A DNA stretch of 64,000 nt from BNWE01 sp964369545 (GTDB lineage Bacteria > Pseudomonadota > Alphaproteobacteria > UBA3830): positions 62,001 to 126,000 of the forward strand of contig CAYJFA010000003.1 of NCBI GenBank assembly GCA_964369545.1, written 5' to 3'. Each line of letters starts with the position of its first letter. The stretch's first letter is position 1. Both the position numbers and the translations under genes were made by a program. Positions 8,890 through 17,301 of the stretch are shown here, piece after piece. The notes beneath the pieces were generated by a model. It was not told where the DNA came from. It did no database searches and saw nothing but the letters and a program-made list of their open reading frames with translations.

Positions 8890-9587
8890 TTTGGAAAACT
8901 CATACAATATAAGCCTTTAATTTGTTTTGAGTCAACTATTAATCTCGCGTCATAAGTAATTGCAAGTGCAAAATCGTTTAATAACCCAGCGACACTTTTA
9001 TATTCTGGATGATGTTTATAATCGGCAACATATATATCATCGTATAAACTGATTTGTTTGATGGAAAAATCCTCAAATGGTATGCTGAATCCACATAATA
9101 ATGTTTTACTAAGTGATTCTTTCATAGCCCAAGCAATAGTAAGATCTTTTTCATTTAACGTAGTTGGTTCATCGTCGTTTGTAATATACTTTAGTGCCAA
9201 TAATCGATTTGTATCAATGTGTTCTATGTCTATCCCAAACGCAAATGCAGGATCTTTAAAAGCCAGTCCTACAGCATAGTTTTTAGAATGAGAAATAGAG
9301 ACGAAATAGTCACAACATTCAACAAGAGGATTTCCGTTGTTTGAATTGATAATATTGATTTTTTGTGGATGATATTTTGGTTCCTGTGATATTATCGCAT
9401 GCTTTGCGGCCGTTCTGCCCAACACGTAATTCAGTTTTCTTTTTTCAGATGAAATTTTGTGATAGCGATCTAATTCTTGATTGCTGAGCCAGGATAATTC
9501 GATTGCGTTGCTATTAACGATACTTAAAGAACAAATAATCTTTTTTTCAACCAAAAAGAAAGGGAGCGAAATATTGTTAATAATCAT
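8868..9587 (-). CDS. 4'-phosphopantetheinyl transferase, Sfp/EntD type
   Basis: The enzyme transfers the 4'-phosphopantetheine arm of CoA to a Ser of carrier proteins, here most likely acyl carrier protein. The family signatures are present: GIDIE at residues 118-122 with the Mg-binding acidic residues, and WAMKES at 153-158 with the catalytic Lys/Glu. At 239 residues it has the length of the Sfp type rather than the short AcpS type. It follows fabG by six bases in the same direction, so it probably serves fatty acid synthesis. The last seven codons (KERWPSG and stop) lie inside the tRNA-Ser gene, the TGA falling in the D arm. The ribosome binding site is weak. Substrate is inferred from context. 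Confidence 0.85.
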   Translation of the reverse strand: MIINNISLPFFLVEKKIICSLSIVNSNAIELSWLSNQELDRYHKISSEKRKLNYVLGRTAAKHAIISQEPKYHPQKINIINSNNGNPLVECCDYFVSISHSKNYAVGLAFKDPAFAFGIDIEHIDTNRLLALKYITNDDEPTTLNEKDLTIAWAMKESLSKTLLCGFSIPFEDFSIKQISLYDDIYVADYKHHPEYKSVAGLLNDFALAITYDARLIVDSKQIKGLYCMSFPKERWPSG

Positions 9588-9593
9588 CCGCAG

Positions 9594-10331
9594 TTAAATC
9601 ATGGCCATTCCACCGTTAACATGTAATATATGCCCGGTTATATAAGATGCTTCTTTACTTGCTAAAAATCCCACAGCAGCAGCGATTTCATCAGGGGATC
9701 CTACTCTTCCTACTGGAATATTTTTTTCTAAGTGCTCACGATGTGTTTCTGAAATTTTTTCGACCATTGGTGACTCTACAAGTCCGGGGGCGACGCAATT
9801 TACAGTGATGTTTCTGGAGGCGAGTTCTAGTGCTGCTGATTTGGATAATCCAAACAATCCAGATTTTGATGCCGCATAATTTGTCTGTCCAGGATTACCT
9901 ACAGCTCCGACTGCTGATGAAATGTTTATTATTCTCCCCCATCTTTCACGCATCATGTTTTTAGAAACTGCTCGCATTAAACGAAACGGAGCTTCGAGAT
10001 TTACAGTCATTACATCTTCCCAAGCTTCGTCCGGCATTCTCATTATTAAATTATCTCTGGTAATCCCGGCGTTATTTATTAAAATATCAACTCTATCGCA
10101 AACACGTTCTATATTTGGAATCAATTCTTCAATAGCATCTCTAGAGCTGAGATTGCAGGAAAACAAATGCACTCTTTCCGATAATTCATTTGCAAGATGT
10201 TCTAGGTTTTCAACTTTTGTTCCTGAAGCGGCAATCGTTGCTCCCATTTTATGTAAGCATTTTGCTATAGCGCTACCTATAGATCCAGTTGCTCCAGTAA
10301 CAACCGCAATTTTCCCTGTTAAATCAAACAT
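9594..10331 (-). CDS. fabG: 3-oxoacyl-[acyl-carrier-protein] reductase FabG
   Basis: FabG reduces 3-oxoacyl-ACP with NADPH in the fatty acid elongation cycle in the cytoplasm. The 245-residue protein has the full short-chain dehydrogenase pattern: the nucleotide site TGATGSIG at residues 12-19, NNAG at 86-89, and the catalytic tetrad N111, S139, Y152 and K156 (NYAASK). The C-terminal segment ITGHILHVNGG is typical of FabG. A GGAGGAAAT ribosome binding site precedes the ATG at 10331. It is followed after six bases by the phosphopantetheinyl transferase gene, so the two probably form an operon. No other fab gene is in the window. Confidence 0.95.
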   Translation of the reverse strand: MFDLTGKIAVVTGATGSIGSAIAKCLHKMGATIAASGTKVENLEHLANELSERVHLFSCNLSSRDAIEELIPNIERVCDRVDILINNAGITRDNLIMRMPDEAWEDVMTVNLEAPFRLMRAVSKNMMRERWGRIINISSAVGAVGNPGQTNYAASKSGLFGLSKSAALELASRNITVNCVAPGLVESPMVEKISETHREHLEKNIPVGRVGSPDEIAAAVGFLASKEASYITGHILHVNGGMAMI

Positions 10332-10364
10332 TTATTTCCTCCAAAAACCATTGTTTTTATTATA

Positions 10365-10838
10365 TTAAATATATTGTATATTCAGAATTTCGTATTGTTT
10401 TTTTCCAGATGGCGTCACTAATTTTATTTCATCGCCTATATTTTTTCCTATTAAGGCTCTTGCGAGAGGTGATTCCATTGATATACGTCCTTTTTTGATA
10501 TCCGCTTCGTCAACTCCGACGATTTTGTACGTCGTTTCTTCATCTGTTGTGTAATCATATATGGTGACTGTAACACCAAATTTTACTACTGTGCCATCTA
10601 ATTTTGTGATATCGATGATTTCAGCCATTGATATTTTGTATTCCAGTTCTTTTATGCGACCTTCTAAAAAACCTTGTTTGTTTTTCGCATATTGGTATTC
10701 AGCATTTTCTGATAAATCTCCAAGTGCTCTTGCTTCAGATATTGCATTTACAATGGCAGGGCGTTCAATGAATTTTAAATTTTTTAATTCCTCTTCGAGT
10801 TCCCTAAACCCTTCGGGGGTCATATGAATTTTTTTCAT
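10365..10838 (-). CDS. greA: Transcription elongation factor GreA
   Basis: GreA enters the secondary channel of RNA polymerase and stimulates cleavage of backtracked RNA. The protein has the two expected parts: the N-terminal coiled coil (TPEGFRELEEEL, then RPAIVNAISEARALGDLSENAEY, read as two adjacent segments) carrying the acidic tip, and the C-terminal FKBP-like domain with SPLARALIGKNIGDE. Length (157 residues) is normal. Of the two possible Met starts, the ATG at 10838 is preferred because AGGAG lies eight bases upstream; the ATG at 10844 would sit almost on that site. It lies on the minus strand between gatC and fabG. Confidence 0.95.
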   Translation of the reverse strand: MKKIHMTPEGFRELEEELKNLKFIERPAIVNAISEARALGDLSENAEYQYAKNKQGFLEGRIKELEYKISMAEIIDITKLDGTVVKFGVTVTIYDYTTDEETTYKIVGVDEADIKKGRISMESPLARALIGKNIGDEIKLVTPSGKKQYEILNIQYI

Positions 10839-10892
10839 AGACATTCTCCTAATTATTAAATTAAAACAATAATATTATGATTGCTTAATGAC

Positions 10893-11171
10893 TTATCCAA
10901 CAACTCTTGGAACTACAAACATATTACATTCTTTTTGGGGCGCGTTGTCCATTACTGCAGGATCGCAAGCTTCTGCGATATCTTCTCTTTCATGTAAGTT
11001 TGACACGTATTGCATACTTTTATCGATCTTAGAACAATCTACTTCATTTAATTGTTCTACGAATTTGAGTATCTTATTTAATTTGTTACAGATTTCATCA
11101 ACCTTAGAATCATCGACTCTTATTCGTGCAAGATGAGAAACCTTTTTCAAATCATCTATAATTACGGACAT
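10893..11171 (-). CDS. gatC: Asp-tRNA(Asn)/Glu-tRNA(Gln) amidotransferase subunit C
   Basis: GatC is the small subunit that stabilises the GatA-GatB amidotransferase, which makes Gln-tRNA(Gln) or Asn-tRNA(Asn) by transamidation. The 92-residue protein shows the family pattern: an N-terminal helix VSHLARIRV, a central VEQLNEVD, and a C-terminal ending VVPRVV. The ATG at 11171 is chosen over an upstream Met because GAGGAG lies nine bases ahead of it. gatA and gatB are not adjacent, unlike the frequent gatCAB order; they should be elsewhere in the genome. Confidence 0.9.
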   Translation of the reverse strand: MSVIIDDLKKVSHLARIRVDDSKVDEICNKLNKILKFVEQLNEVDCSKIDKSMQYVSNLHEREDIAEACDPAVMDNAPQKECNMFVVPRVVG

Positions 11172-11309
11172 AAATAATAACTCCTCAGCATAAACTGCAA
11201 ACAATATACATAAAACATTGAAATAATAATACGTTAAGAAATTTAATGCACAACACTAATATTATTACAAAAGACTTTATATTAATGCAATCGTATATGT
11301 GTTTTTTCA

Positions 11310-11999
11310 TTAAATATTGTTATTAATTTTTGATATATGAATTTTTTCGCATGCGTACCTCATCATTATCTTGGGCATGCGTGATTTTTGCTCTTTCAAA
11401 AAATTGAGTAATATGTTTTCGTCTCTCTTTCCTACTTCCCTTAACATCCATCCACAGGCTTTGTGAATTAAATGATGTTCGTGTTCGCAGAAATAAGTGG
11501 ATAATTCTAGAGTTAAATCAAAAAAATTTTCTCTTATAAAAGCATACGTAGAAACTATTGCTATTCTGTTATCCCAGAGCAATGTTGATCTGGATAACCT
11601 CTGAAATATATCATCATTTTGTTTGAAGTATTTTCCGATAATTTTATAGCATGATAAATCAACTAAGTCCCAATTATTTATATACATAGTATTGGATAAG
11701 TATATATCTACTATTTCTTTTTGATGATTGTTATATTTTTCAAATTTAAGAACCATAATCAATAAGGTAACAAGCCGAATTTCGTGATATTGTGAATGAA
11801 GTAACTGCTCAACCATATCTATAGATATGATATCAAAGTATTTTTTCGCGATATTTCGCAGAGTAGGTGTTTTGCATCCTAATACAATATCTCCTTTTCC
11901 GTATCCATTTTCATTTATGTTTAAAGTTTTCTCGTAAAAAGGAATATATGCGCCAGATGCATTGTTTTTAATATCATTAATTACGTTGTTAATAATCAT
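11310..11999 (-). CDS. DNA alkylation repair protein, AlkD family
   Basis: AlkD-type enzymes are HEAT-repeat DNA glycosylases that remove bulky or cationic alkylated bases such as 7-methylguanine. Recognisable family segments are NNWDLVDLSCYKIIG, LWDNRIAIVSTYAFI and HKACGWMLREVGKRD; the Trp-Asp pairs and the Arg in the last segment correspond to residues that line the DNA-binding groove in known AlkD proteins. Length (229 residues) is normal. No clear ribosome binding site precedes the ATG, and no partner gene is adjacent. Function is assigned from family only. Confidence 0.85.
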   Translation of the reverse strand: MIINNVINDIKNNASGAYIPFYEKTLNINENGYGKGDIVLGCKTPTLRNIAKKYFDIISIDMVEQLLHSQYHEIRLVTLLIMVLKFEKYNNHQKEIVDIYLSNTMYINNWDLVDLSCYKIIGKYFKQNDDIFQRLSRSTLLWDNRIAIVSTYAFIRENFFDLTLELSTYFCEHEHHLIHKACGWMLREVGKRDENILLNFLKEQKSRMPKIMMRYACEKIHISKINNNI

Positions 12000-12016
12000 T
12001 AATTTTTAACTTGATA

Positions 12017-12056
12017 AAAATAAAAAAACAGCTTCAACAATAGTCAAAGCTGTTTT
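12017..12056 (-). terminator. Rho-independent terminator of the outer-membrane barrel gene
   Basis: The arms AAAACAGCTT (12025-12034) and AAGCTGTTTT (12047-12056) are exact inverted repeats around a 12-base loop. On the minus strand the stem is followed by a T-rich run at 12024-12017, directly after the barrel gene that ends at 12082. Confidence 0.85.
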
Positions 12057-12081
12057 GATAATATAATTATCTAAAGACTAA

Positions 12082-12792
12082 TTATATTTTTACGTTGTAA
12101 GCAACCAACGCGCGGATTGTGAATCCTTTGTTTCCTTTAACAGAACCTTTATAGATTGTTCCATCAATTGTTTCATTGAAATCTTTTTTAGATTCGAATC
12201 TATATTCACCCTCTAAACGTGCCGTGAACTTTTTACAAAAAGCTTTTTCTACACCAAGTGCTAAAGCTGGAGCAAATTTCTTTGCAGAACCCAATTTAAC
12301 ATTATTTGCAACTACTGTCGCTTCAGTTGAGGCATGAGAAGCTGAAACTTTTCCATAAATTAACCAGCAGTTATATGTATAACCAAACCTAATTCCAATA
12401 GATGGAATAACTCCAGTATTCTTAATTTTGAAGGTATTATTTGCGATCCTTTTATTTTCTGATTTTGTAAAGTCCATCATACCTTCAAGACCCAAATAAA
12501 ATTTTTCGTTAAATACTTTACCACCGCCTAACGCTATTGTACCAATAAAACGGTTTACGTTATTATCCATTTTTTGATAGTTTGTGTCATTAGTTGTAAC
12601 GGACCCATTGTTCTCTAGAAAGCTTCCACCGATACCGAGGCCAAGATAAAGTCCTCCGAATGGGCATTCGCAAACTTCAGGAGCTTGCTCTACGATAATC
12701 GCTGGCTCTTCATGAGCTGTAACTACTGTCTGATCTGCGTTTGCTGCTAAGAAAAGAGATCCCATAGCCGCAGACAATAATATCTTTTTCAT
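12082..12792 (-). CDS. Outer membrane beta-barrel protein
   Basis: An exported protein with a typical signal peptide (MKKILLSAAMGSLFLAANA) and a mature part made of alternating hydrophobic/polar strands separated by turns, as in the 8-strand OmpA/Omp25-like porin-related barrels. Strand-like segments include GGLYLGLGIGGSF, FYLGLEGMMDF, IGIRFGYTY and FTIRALVAYNVKI; the last is the C-terminal strand that targets barrels to the BAM complex. It has its own terminator downstream and is convergent with nothing nearby, so it is probably monocistronic. A second barrel at 49860-50576 ends in nearly the same C-terminal strand (IRALVCYNIKI), so the two are members of one family. Specific function is unknown. 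Confidence 0.85.
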   Translation of the reverse strand: MKKILLSAAMGSLFLAANADQTVVTAHEEPAIIVEQAPEVCECPFGGLYLGLGIGGSFLENNGSVTTNDTNYQKMDNNVNRFIGTIALGGGKVFNEKFYLGLEGMMDFTKSENKRIANNTFKIKNTGVIPSIGIRFGYTYNCWLIYGKVSASHASTEATVVANNVKLGSAKKFAPALALGVEKAFCKKFTARLEGEYRFESKKDFNETIDGTIYKGSVKGNKGFTIRALVAYNVKI

Positions 12793-12916
12793 TTTAAATA
12801 TCCTTACTATATAAACTACTCTAACCTTAGGTTTATTTTTTCAATTGCGCAATATTAACAATTACCTTAGTCGCGTAATGTTGCAAAAAAGCCACATTTT
12901 TGTTCCCGGGTTTTTA

Positions 12917-13825
12917 CTAAATATGATTGAAATTCAATGTGATATCTTTGATTTTTTGATAAAAAACGGAAGTTTTGTTTATTCTCTTTATTAAAAGATC
13001 AAATCCCAGAGTACTTAAAAAATTAACTGCTTTATCGTGATTGTAATCTATATTAATACTAAAAAAATTATCAGAAACTTTTACGTTTTTTTCTAAGATT
13101 GACAATTTTAGAGAAAGTTCGGCATCTGCTTTATAGTTCTTAAGCTTTTCTTTTACTTTGTTGGGGGTTATTTTTTCGATGTTTTCATAGATCCCATCAA
13201 GGGTTTTATATTCTTTGATTAGTTTTGAAGCTGTTACCGGCCCTATGCCACTGACTCCAGGAATGTTATCGGATGTGTCTCCTGCCAGTGCCTGAAAATA
13301 AATCATTTGAGATGGAAGAACTCCATATTTTTCAATAACATCTGCGGATTGAATAGATTTTGATTTTATAGGATCGAATATTGTTATATTTTCATTTATA
13401 AGCTGTACTAAATCTTTATCAATTCCAATGATTTTAATTTTATATCCATTATTTGATAATTGATGAGAGTATGTCGCGATTAGGTCGTCGGCTTCAAAAC
13501 CTTTCTGTTCTATTATTGGTAATCCGAAAGCCAGACATGCTTCTTTTAGAAGAGGAAATTGTTCTTTTAAAGTATCTGGAGTTGCGCTGCGGTTAGCTTT
13601 GTATTCCGGATATATTGCAGAGCGGAATGTATTACGCCCCGAGTCAAGCGCAACAGCAAATAAATCAGCTCTATGGTTATTCATAAGAGAAATGAGCATT
13701 GAGCAGAAACCATACACTGCTCCGACGTTCTTACCGTCGCTTAATGTAAGAGGTGGGGATGCATAAAATGCTCTATAGATAAAACTGGAGCCGTCTACTA
13801 AAACTGCGGATTTTTCGTTTTCCAT
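12917..13825 (-). CDS. 5'-3' exonuclease (DNA polymerase I N-terminal domain only)
   Basis: The protein is a FEN-type nuclease that removes RNA primers or flaps. It has the full PolA-like 5'-3' exonuclease domain: VDGSSFIYRAFYA at the N terminus, FEADDLIATY near residue 110, GIDKDLVQLI, and the helix-hairpin-helix region DTSDNIPGVSGIGPVTA. All carboxylate-bearing motifs look intact. The protein stops at 302 residues, where bacterial PolA would continue into the 3'-5' exonuclease and polymerase domains; no polymerase-like sequence follows in any frame before the next gene. It is therefore either a naturally stand-alone exonuclease or the product of gene splitting, with the polymerase part elsewhere or lost. 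It lies 13 bases downstream of secB. Confidence 0.9.
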   Translation of the reverse strand: MENEKSAVLVDGSSFIYRAFYASPPLTLSDGKNVGAVYGFCSMLISLMNNHRADLFAVALDSGRNTFRSAIYPEYKANRSATPDTLKEQFPLLKEACLAFGLPIIEQKGFEADDLIATYSHQLSNNGYKIKIIGIDKDLVQLINENITIFDPIKSKSIQSADVIEKYGVLPSQMIYFQALAGDTSDNIPGVSGIGPVTASKLIKEYKTLDGIYENIEKITPNKVKEKLKNYKADAELSLKLSILEKNVKVSDNFFSINIDYNHDKAVNFLSTLGFDLLIKRINKTSVFYQKIKDITLNFNHI

Positions 13826-13838
13826 TGTTTTTTATTCT

Positions 13839-14294
13839 CTATTGTAATGTTTGATTCTTTGCTCCCTGCTGCTGTTGATATAACTCAGCAAAATTTACTG
13901 GAGCAAGATATAGTGGAGGGAATCCTCCTTCACTTACCGCGTTGGCTATGATACTTCTTGCAAATGGAAAAAGTAATCGAGGACATTCAATATATAAAAT
14001 AGGATCCATCAAATCATCAGAGAATCCTTCTATAGCAAATTCTCCTTTGTAATTTAGGTCCAAAATAAACATTGGTTTTTCTATTTTTGCTTGAATGTTT
14101 GTTATTAGCGAAACAAAAAATATATTCGGTTGAGTTCCTTTTTCGATTTCAACTTTAATTTGCACGTCGATTTGTGGCTGTTCATTTGCCTCTGTTTGTA
14201 ATTGTACGATAGAATTTATATTTTCAAATGAAAGATCTTTCGTGTATTGGGCTACTATTCCTAAAAATTGTTCAACTTTGTTTTCATTGGACAT
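13839..14294 (-). CDS. secB: Protein-export chaperone SecB
   Basis: SecB is a cytoplasmic tetrameric chaperone that keeps precursors unfolded and hands them to SecA for Sec export. The 151-residue protein has the family's beta-sheet core and the C-terminal segment ECPRLLFPFARSIIANAVSEG, given here as the two parts ECPRLLFPFAR and SIIANAVSEGG, followed by FPPLYLAPVNF. The ATG at 14294 has AGGAAAA upstream and is preferred to the Met nine codons earlier. It is the first gene of a minus-strand unit with the exonuclease gene. The number of Sec-exported proteins in this window fits a working SecB pathway. Confidence 0.93.
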   Translation of the reverse strand: MSNENKVEQFLGIVAQYTKDLSFENINSIVQLQTEANEQPQIDVQIKVEIEKGTQPNIFFVSLITNIQAKIEKPMFILDLNYKGEFAIEGFSDDLMDPILYIECPRLLFPFARSIIANAVSEGGFPPLYLAPVNFAELYQQQQGAKNQTLQ

Positions 14295-14474
14295 TGATGT
14301 TTTCCTAAATAAAATTGTCATTTGAATATATAAAATAACTATTAATAATACAATCCATATGGCTATTTATAAAGTTTATTGTATAATTGGACAATTGTTT
14401 TTACGAAAATGGTATTTTATGAATTATTTTGATAAAATTTTTTTAAAAATTGACGGATTTTTAAGGGTAGTAAA

Positions 14475-15218
14475 ATGAATAATCTTCTAAAAAATGAGAA
14501 AGATGTTATTGTACACAATGAAGAAAAAGAAATTTTTGAGGCCGTGAAGTCATTAAAAATGTTTGGTTCTTCGGTTACTCATGAAATGAGAACACCCTTA
14601 TCTACAATAAATATGATTTGCAGATTGATAAATATGGAGTTGTCTAAAGAAGTGATTGATAAAGCAAAAGTACTGATTCAGACTGAAAAAATCAATAATG
14701 AAGTAAGGTATTTATTTGCCGTTGCTGATATTATCAATGATAGATTGCGTGATACAGCAGAGATGTCGCCTTTTGTAAAATTCAGTATTAAAGATATTAT
14801 AGACAATTTTTTGAATGAGTATAAATTTTCGAATTTAGAAAAAGATTCAGTACGGTTTGAGTGTAAAACTGATTTTTTTATTGAGGTGGATAGAGATTCT
14901 TTTACTCATGTTTTATGTAATTTTCTGAGAAGCGCTCTGTATAAAAAACATCCTAATATGCAAAAGGAAATTATAATCACCGCCTATGAAGAAAAGGACC
15001 ACAACATATTATCATTTAAAAACACCGTTTCTGAACTTGATCCCAAAATATGTGATTCAATATTTGACCTTGTTATGCCAAAAAAACTCTGTGGAACTAA
15101 TCTCGGATTATATTCATGCAAAAAAATCATGGATTCAATGGGGTGCGAAATTTGCTGTGAATTAAGAGATAATAAGTATATTGAATTTATTCTTAAGTTT
15201 CCGAAAATCAAAAAATGA
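14475..15218 (+). CDS. Histidine kinase-like protein with degenerate ATPase domain
   Basis: A 247-residue protein without membrane segments. Residues 34-44 contain an H-box, SSVTHEMRTPLS, of the HisKA dimerisation type with the phosphorylatable His. The C-terminal half resembles a GHKL ATPase domain, but key positions are altered: the N-box Asn before Ala is Ser (FLRSALY) and the G1 box DxGxG is absent (the aligned region reads FKNTVSELD), while a G2-like GTNLGLYSCKKI is kept. It may therefore be a phosphotransfer protein, a phosphatase-only HPt-like adaptor (ChpT-like role) or a dead kinase. A good AAGGGTAG site precedes the ATG. ChpT in this class also combines an H-box with a degenerate ATPase fold, which makes that an attractive alternative. 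Confidence 0.65.
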   Translation: MNNLLKNEKDVIVHNEEKEIFEAVKSLKMFGSSVTHEMRTPLSTINMICRLINMELSKEVIDKAKVLIQTEKINNEVRYLFAVADIINDRLRDTAEMSPFVKFSIKDIIDNFLNEYKFSNLEKDSVRFECKTDFFIEVDRDSFTHVLCNFLRSALYKKHPNMQKEIIITAYEEKDHNILSFKNTVSELDPKICDSIFDLVMPKKLCGTNLGLYSCKKIMDSMGCEICCELRDNKYIEFILKFPKIKK

Positions 15219-15297
15219 TTGCGCTGTGATACTATGCAACTCACTTTAAAATGTGTAGAATGGCATTGAAATATGAAATAATTATGTGGATATGAAT

Positions 15298-15831
15298 ATG
15301 GCGACACCGATTATGCCCAAGGGCACTGCAGTTTGGTTAATTGAAAATACTGCATTAACATTTAAACAAATAGCAGATTTCTGCGGATTACATGAGTTAG
15401 AAGTTAGAGCTTTGGCAGATGAGCAGGTTTCTGCGGGAATGATTGGGGTTGATCCTGTATCTATGGGACAATTAACTCGTGAAGAAATTGATCGTTGTTC
15501 GAAAGATGCAGATGCAACTTTAATTATGGCATTACCGAAAGTATTGGTTGCAAAAGCAAAAACAAAAAGGAAATATACTCCGCTTTTGAAAAGACGTGAC
15601 CGACCTTATGCCATTGCATGGCTTATCAAGTTTTATCCTGAAATGTCGGATTCCAGCATTTGTTCTTTGCTATCAACGACGAAAACAACAGTGCAGTCGA
15701 TTCGCAGCAAAACGCATTTAAGAATGAATGAGATTCGTCCAAGAGACCCTGTTTTACTGGGTTTTTGCTCTCAAATTGAGCTTGATAATGCAATATCAGA
15801 GTTAAAAAAAGAAAGCGAAGTAATTAAATAG
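15298..15831 (+). CDS. trcR: Cell cycle transcriptional regulator TrcR (DUF1013)
   Basis: TrcR is an alphaproteobacterial DNA-binding regulator named for a role in the cell cycle. The protein begins MATPIMPKGTAVWLIENT, continues LTFKQIADFCGLHELEVRAL (the helix-turn-helix-like start), and has the conserved RRDRPYAIAWLIKFYPE segment; these are hallmark DUF1013 features. Two in-frame Met or Val codons lie 2-4 codons upstream (15286, 15292), and there is no strong ribosome binding site to decide; 15298 is chosen because family members start at this point. It is followed 10 bases later by tldD. Confidence 0.85.
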   Translation: MATPIMPKGTAVWLIENTALTFKQIADFCGLHELEVRALADEQVSAGMIGVDPVSMGQLTREEIDRCSKDADATLIMALPKVLVAKAKTKRKYTPLLKRRDRPYAIAWLIKFYPEMSDSSICSLLSTTKTTVQSIRSKTHLRMNEIRPRDPVLLGFCSQIELDNAISELKKESEVIK

Positions 15832-15841
15832 TAGTAATGTA

Positions 15842-17278
15842 ATGGTTTCTGCGACATCGAAGAAAGCGGCTGATTTTTTCAGCAATATCTGTGATTTGGA
15901 GCTTATTGAGAAAACTGCTCTTCTGGCGTTTTCTGGAGGAAATCTTGGCGAATTATTCATTGAATATAAAGAAGATGAAATTTTTAAAATTGAAGATGGA
16001 ATTGTGCAGGCTCCTAATTTCAATTTTAAACGTGGTTTTGGATTGCGTACATTTAAAGAGGATGTTTCCAAGTATTCTTACTCGTCGTCATTAGATGAAA
16101 CATCTGTGAATGAGGCTATTAAGATAACGAAATCTCAATCTTCAGATAATCTTTCGCATATTGAATGCGTGAAATCATCTGATAAGGAAAACAGCTTATA
16201 CGATAATTCTCGTTTTATGGATGTATTTCCTCTTGATGCTAAAATTGAGTTTTTGAAAAGTATCGATGAATATGCCAGATCGAAATCTGAGTATATACAA
16301 CAAGTTATAGCGGTTCTTGCTGGCTCGTGGCAAGTTGTTAGTATTCTCAATGAAACAGGACAAAAAACATACGATATACGTCCATTAGTAAGACTTTCTG
16401 TTTCTATAATAGTTGAAAAAAACGGAATTCTTGAAAGCGGTACATGTTCCGGCGGTGGGCGTTTCGGATATGAATCGCTTATTACTAAAATAACAAAAAA
16501 ATCTTTTGTTGATGAGGCCTTGCGTCAAGCAAGTGTTAAACTTGAGGCGGTGAAAGCTCCAGTTGGCGAAATGACAGTTGTTTTGGGAAATGCGTGGACC
16601 GGAATTCTGCTTCATGAGGCGGTTGGACACGGTTTAGAGGGTGATGCGATTCGCAAAAAAACATCATCATTTCATAATTTATTGGGCGAGCAAATTGCTT
16701 CTTCAAATATTACTGTGATTGACGATGGAACAATTGAAAATCGAAGAGGATCAATAAATATCGATGATGAAGGTATTTCATCGCATCATAATGTGTTGAT
16801 AGATAATGGCAAGTTAGTAGGGTTTATTCAAGATCGTATGAATGCTGGTCTCATGAATACACATGTTACGGGAAATGGTAGACGTGAGGGGTTTGAACAT
16901 CTGCCTATTCCAAGAATGACAAATACATTCATGCTTGCGGGAGAATCTTCATTCGAGGAAATGATATCATGCGCGAAAAATGGAGTGTTCGCGAAATCGT
17001 TTTCAGACGGACAGGTAGATATTGCGTCAGGAAAATTTGTGTTTTCAGCTTCAGAAGCGTATTTGATAGAAAATGGAAAAGTGACTACGCCTATAAAAGG
17101 TGCGATGCTTATTGGTGATGGACCTAGTATATTGAGAAAGATTTCTATGGTTGGAAATGATTTTTCTTTGGACCCAGGTGTAGGAACTTGTGGAAAAGAT
17201 GGGCAGTGGGTGCCGGTTGGAGTAGGGCAACCGAGTGTCCTGATAGATAAAATTACAGTAGGCGGATCGAACCTGTAA
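15842..17278 (+). CDS. tldD: Metalloprotease TldD
   Basis: TldD is the zinc-dependent protease subunit of the TldD/TldE complex that degrades unfolded peptides, processes some ribosomal peptides and matures microcin-like products. The HExxxH zinc motif is intact as HEAVGHGLEGD near residue 258. The C-terminal metal-binding Cys region is recognisable at DPGVGTCGKDGQWVPVGVG, the family signature. Length (478 residues) is normal. It sits between trcR and dcd on the same strand with short gaps, so it is probably co-transcribed. The partner tldE/pmbA is not in this window. Confidence 0.95.
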   Translation: MVSATSKKAADFFSNICDLELIEKTALLAFSGGNLGELFIEYKEDEIFKIEDGIVQAPNFNFKRGFGLRTFKEDVSKYSYSSSLDETSVNEAIKITKSQSSDNLSHIECVKSSDKENSLYDNSRFMDVFPLDAKIEFLKSIDEYARSKSEYIQQVIAVLAGSWQVVSILNETGQKTYDIRPLVRLSVSIIVEKNGILESGTCSGGGRFGYESLITKITKKSFVDEALRQASVKLEAVKAPVGEMTVVLGNAWTGILLHEAVGHGLEGDAIRKKTSSFHNLLGEQIASSNITVIDDGTIENRRGSINIDDEGISSHHNVLIDNGKLVGFIQDRMNAGLMNTHVTGNGRREGFEHLPIPRMTNTFMLAGESSFEEMISCAKNGVFAKSFSDGQVDIASGKFVFSASEAYLIENGKVTTPIKGAMLIGDGPSILRKISMVGNDFSLDPGVGTCGKDGQWVPVGVGQPSVLIDKITVGGSNL

Positions 17279-17301
17279 AACATTTTAGGAGAAAAATAAG
17301 T

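Noticed and set aside
8613..8912. Plus-strand frame of 99 codons with an AGFEPA-like string
   Set aside because: It runs through the antisense of the tRNA-Ser gene, a frequent source of false protein calls.
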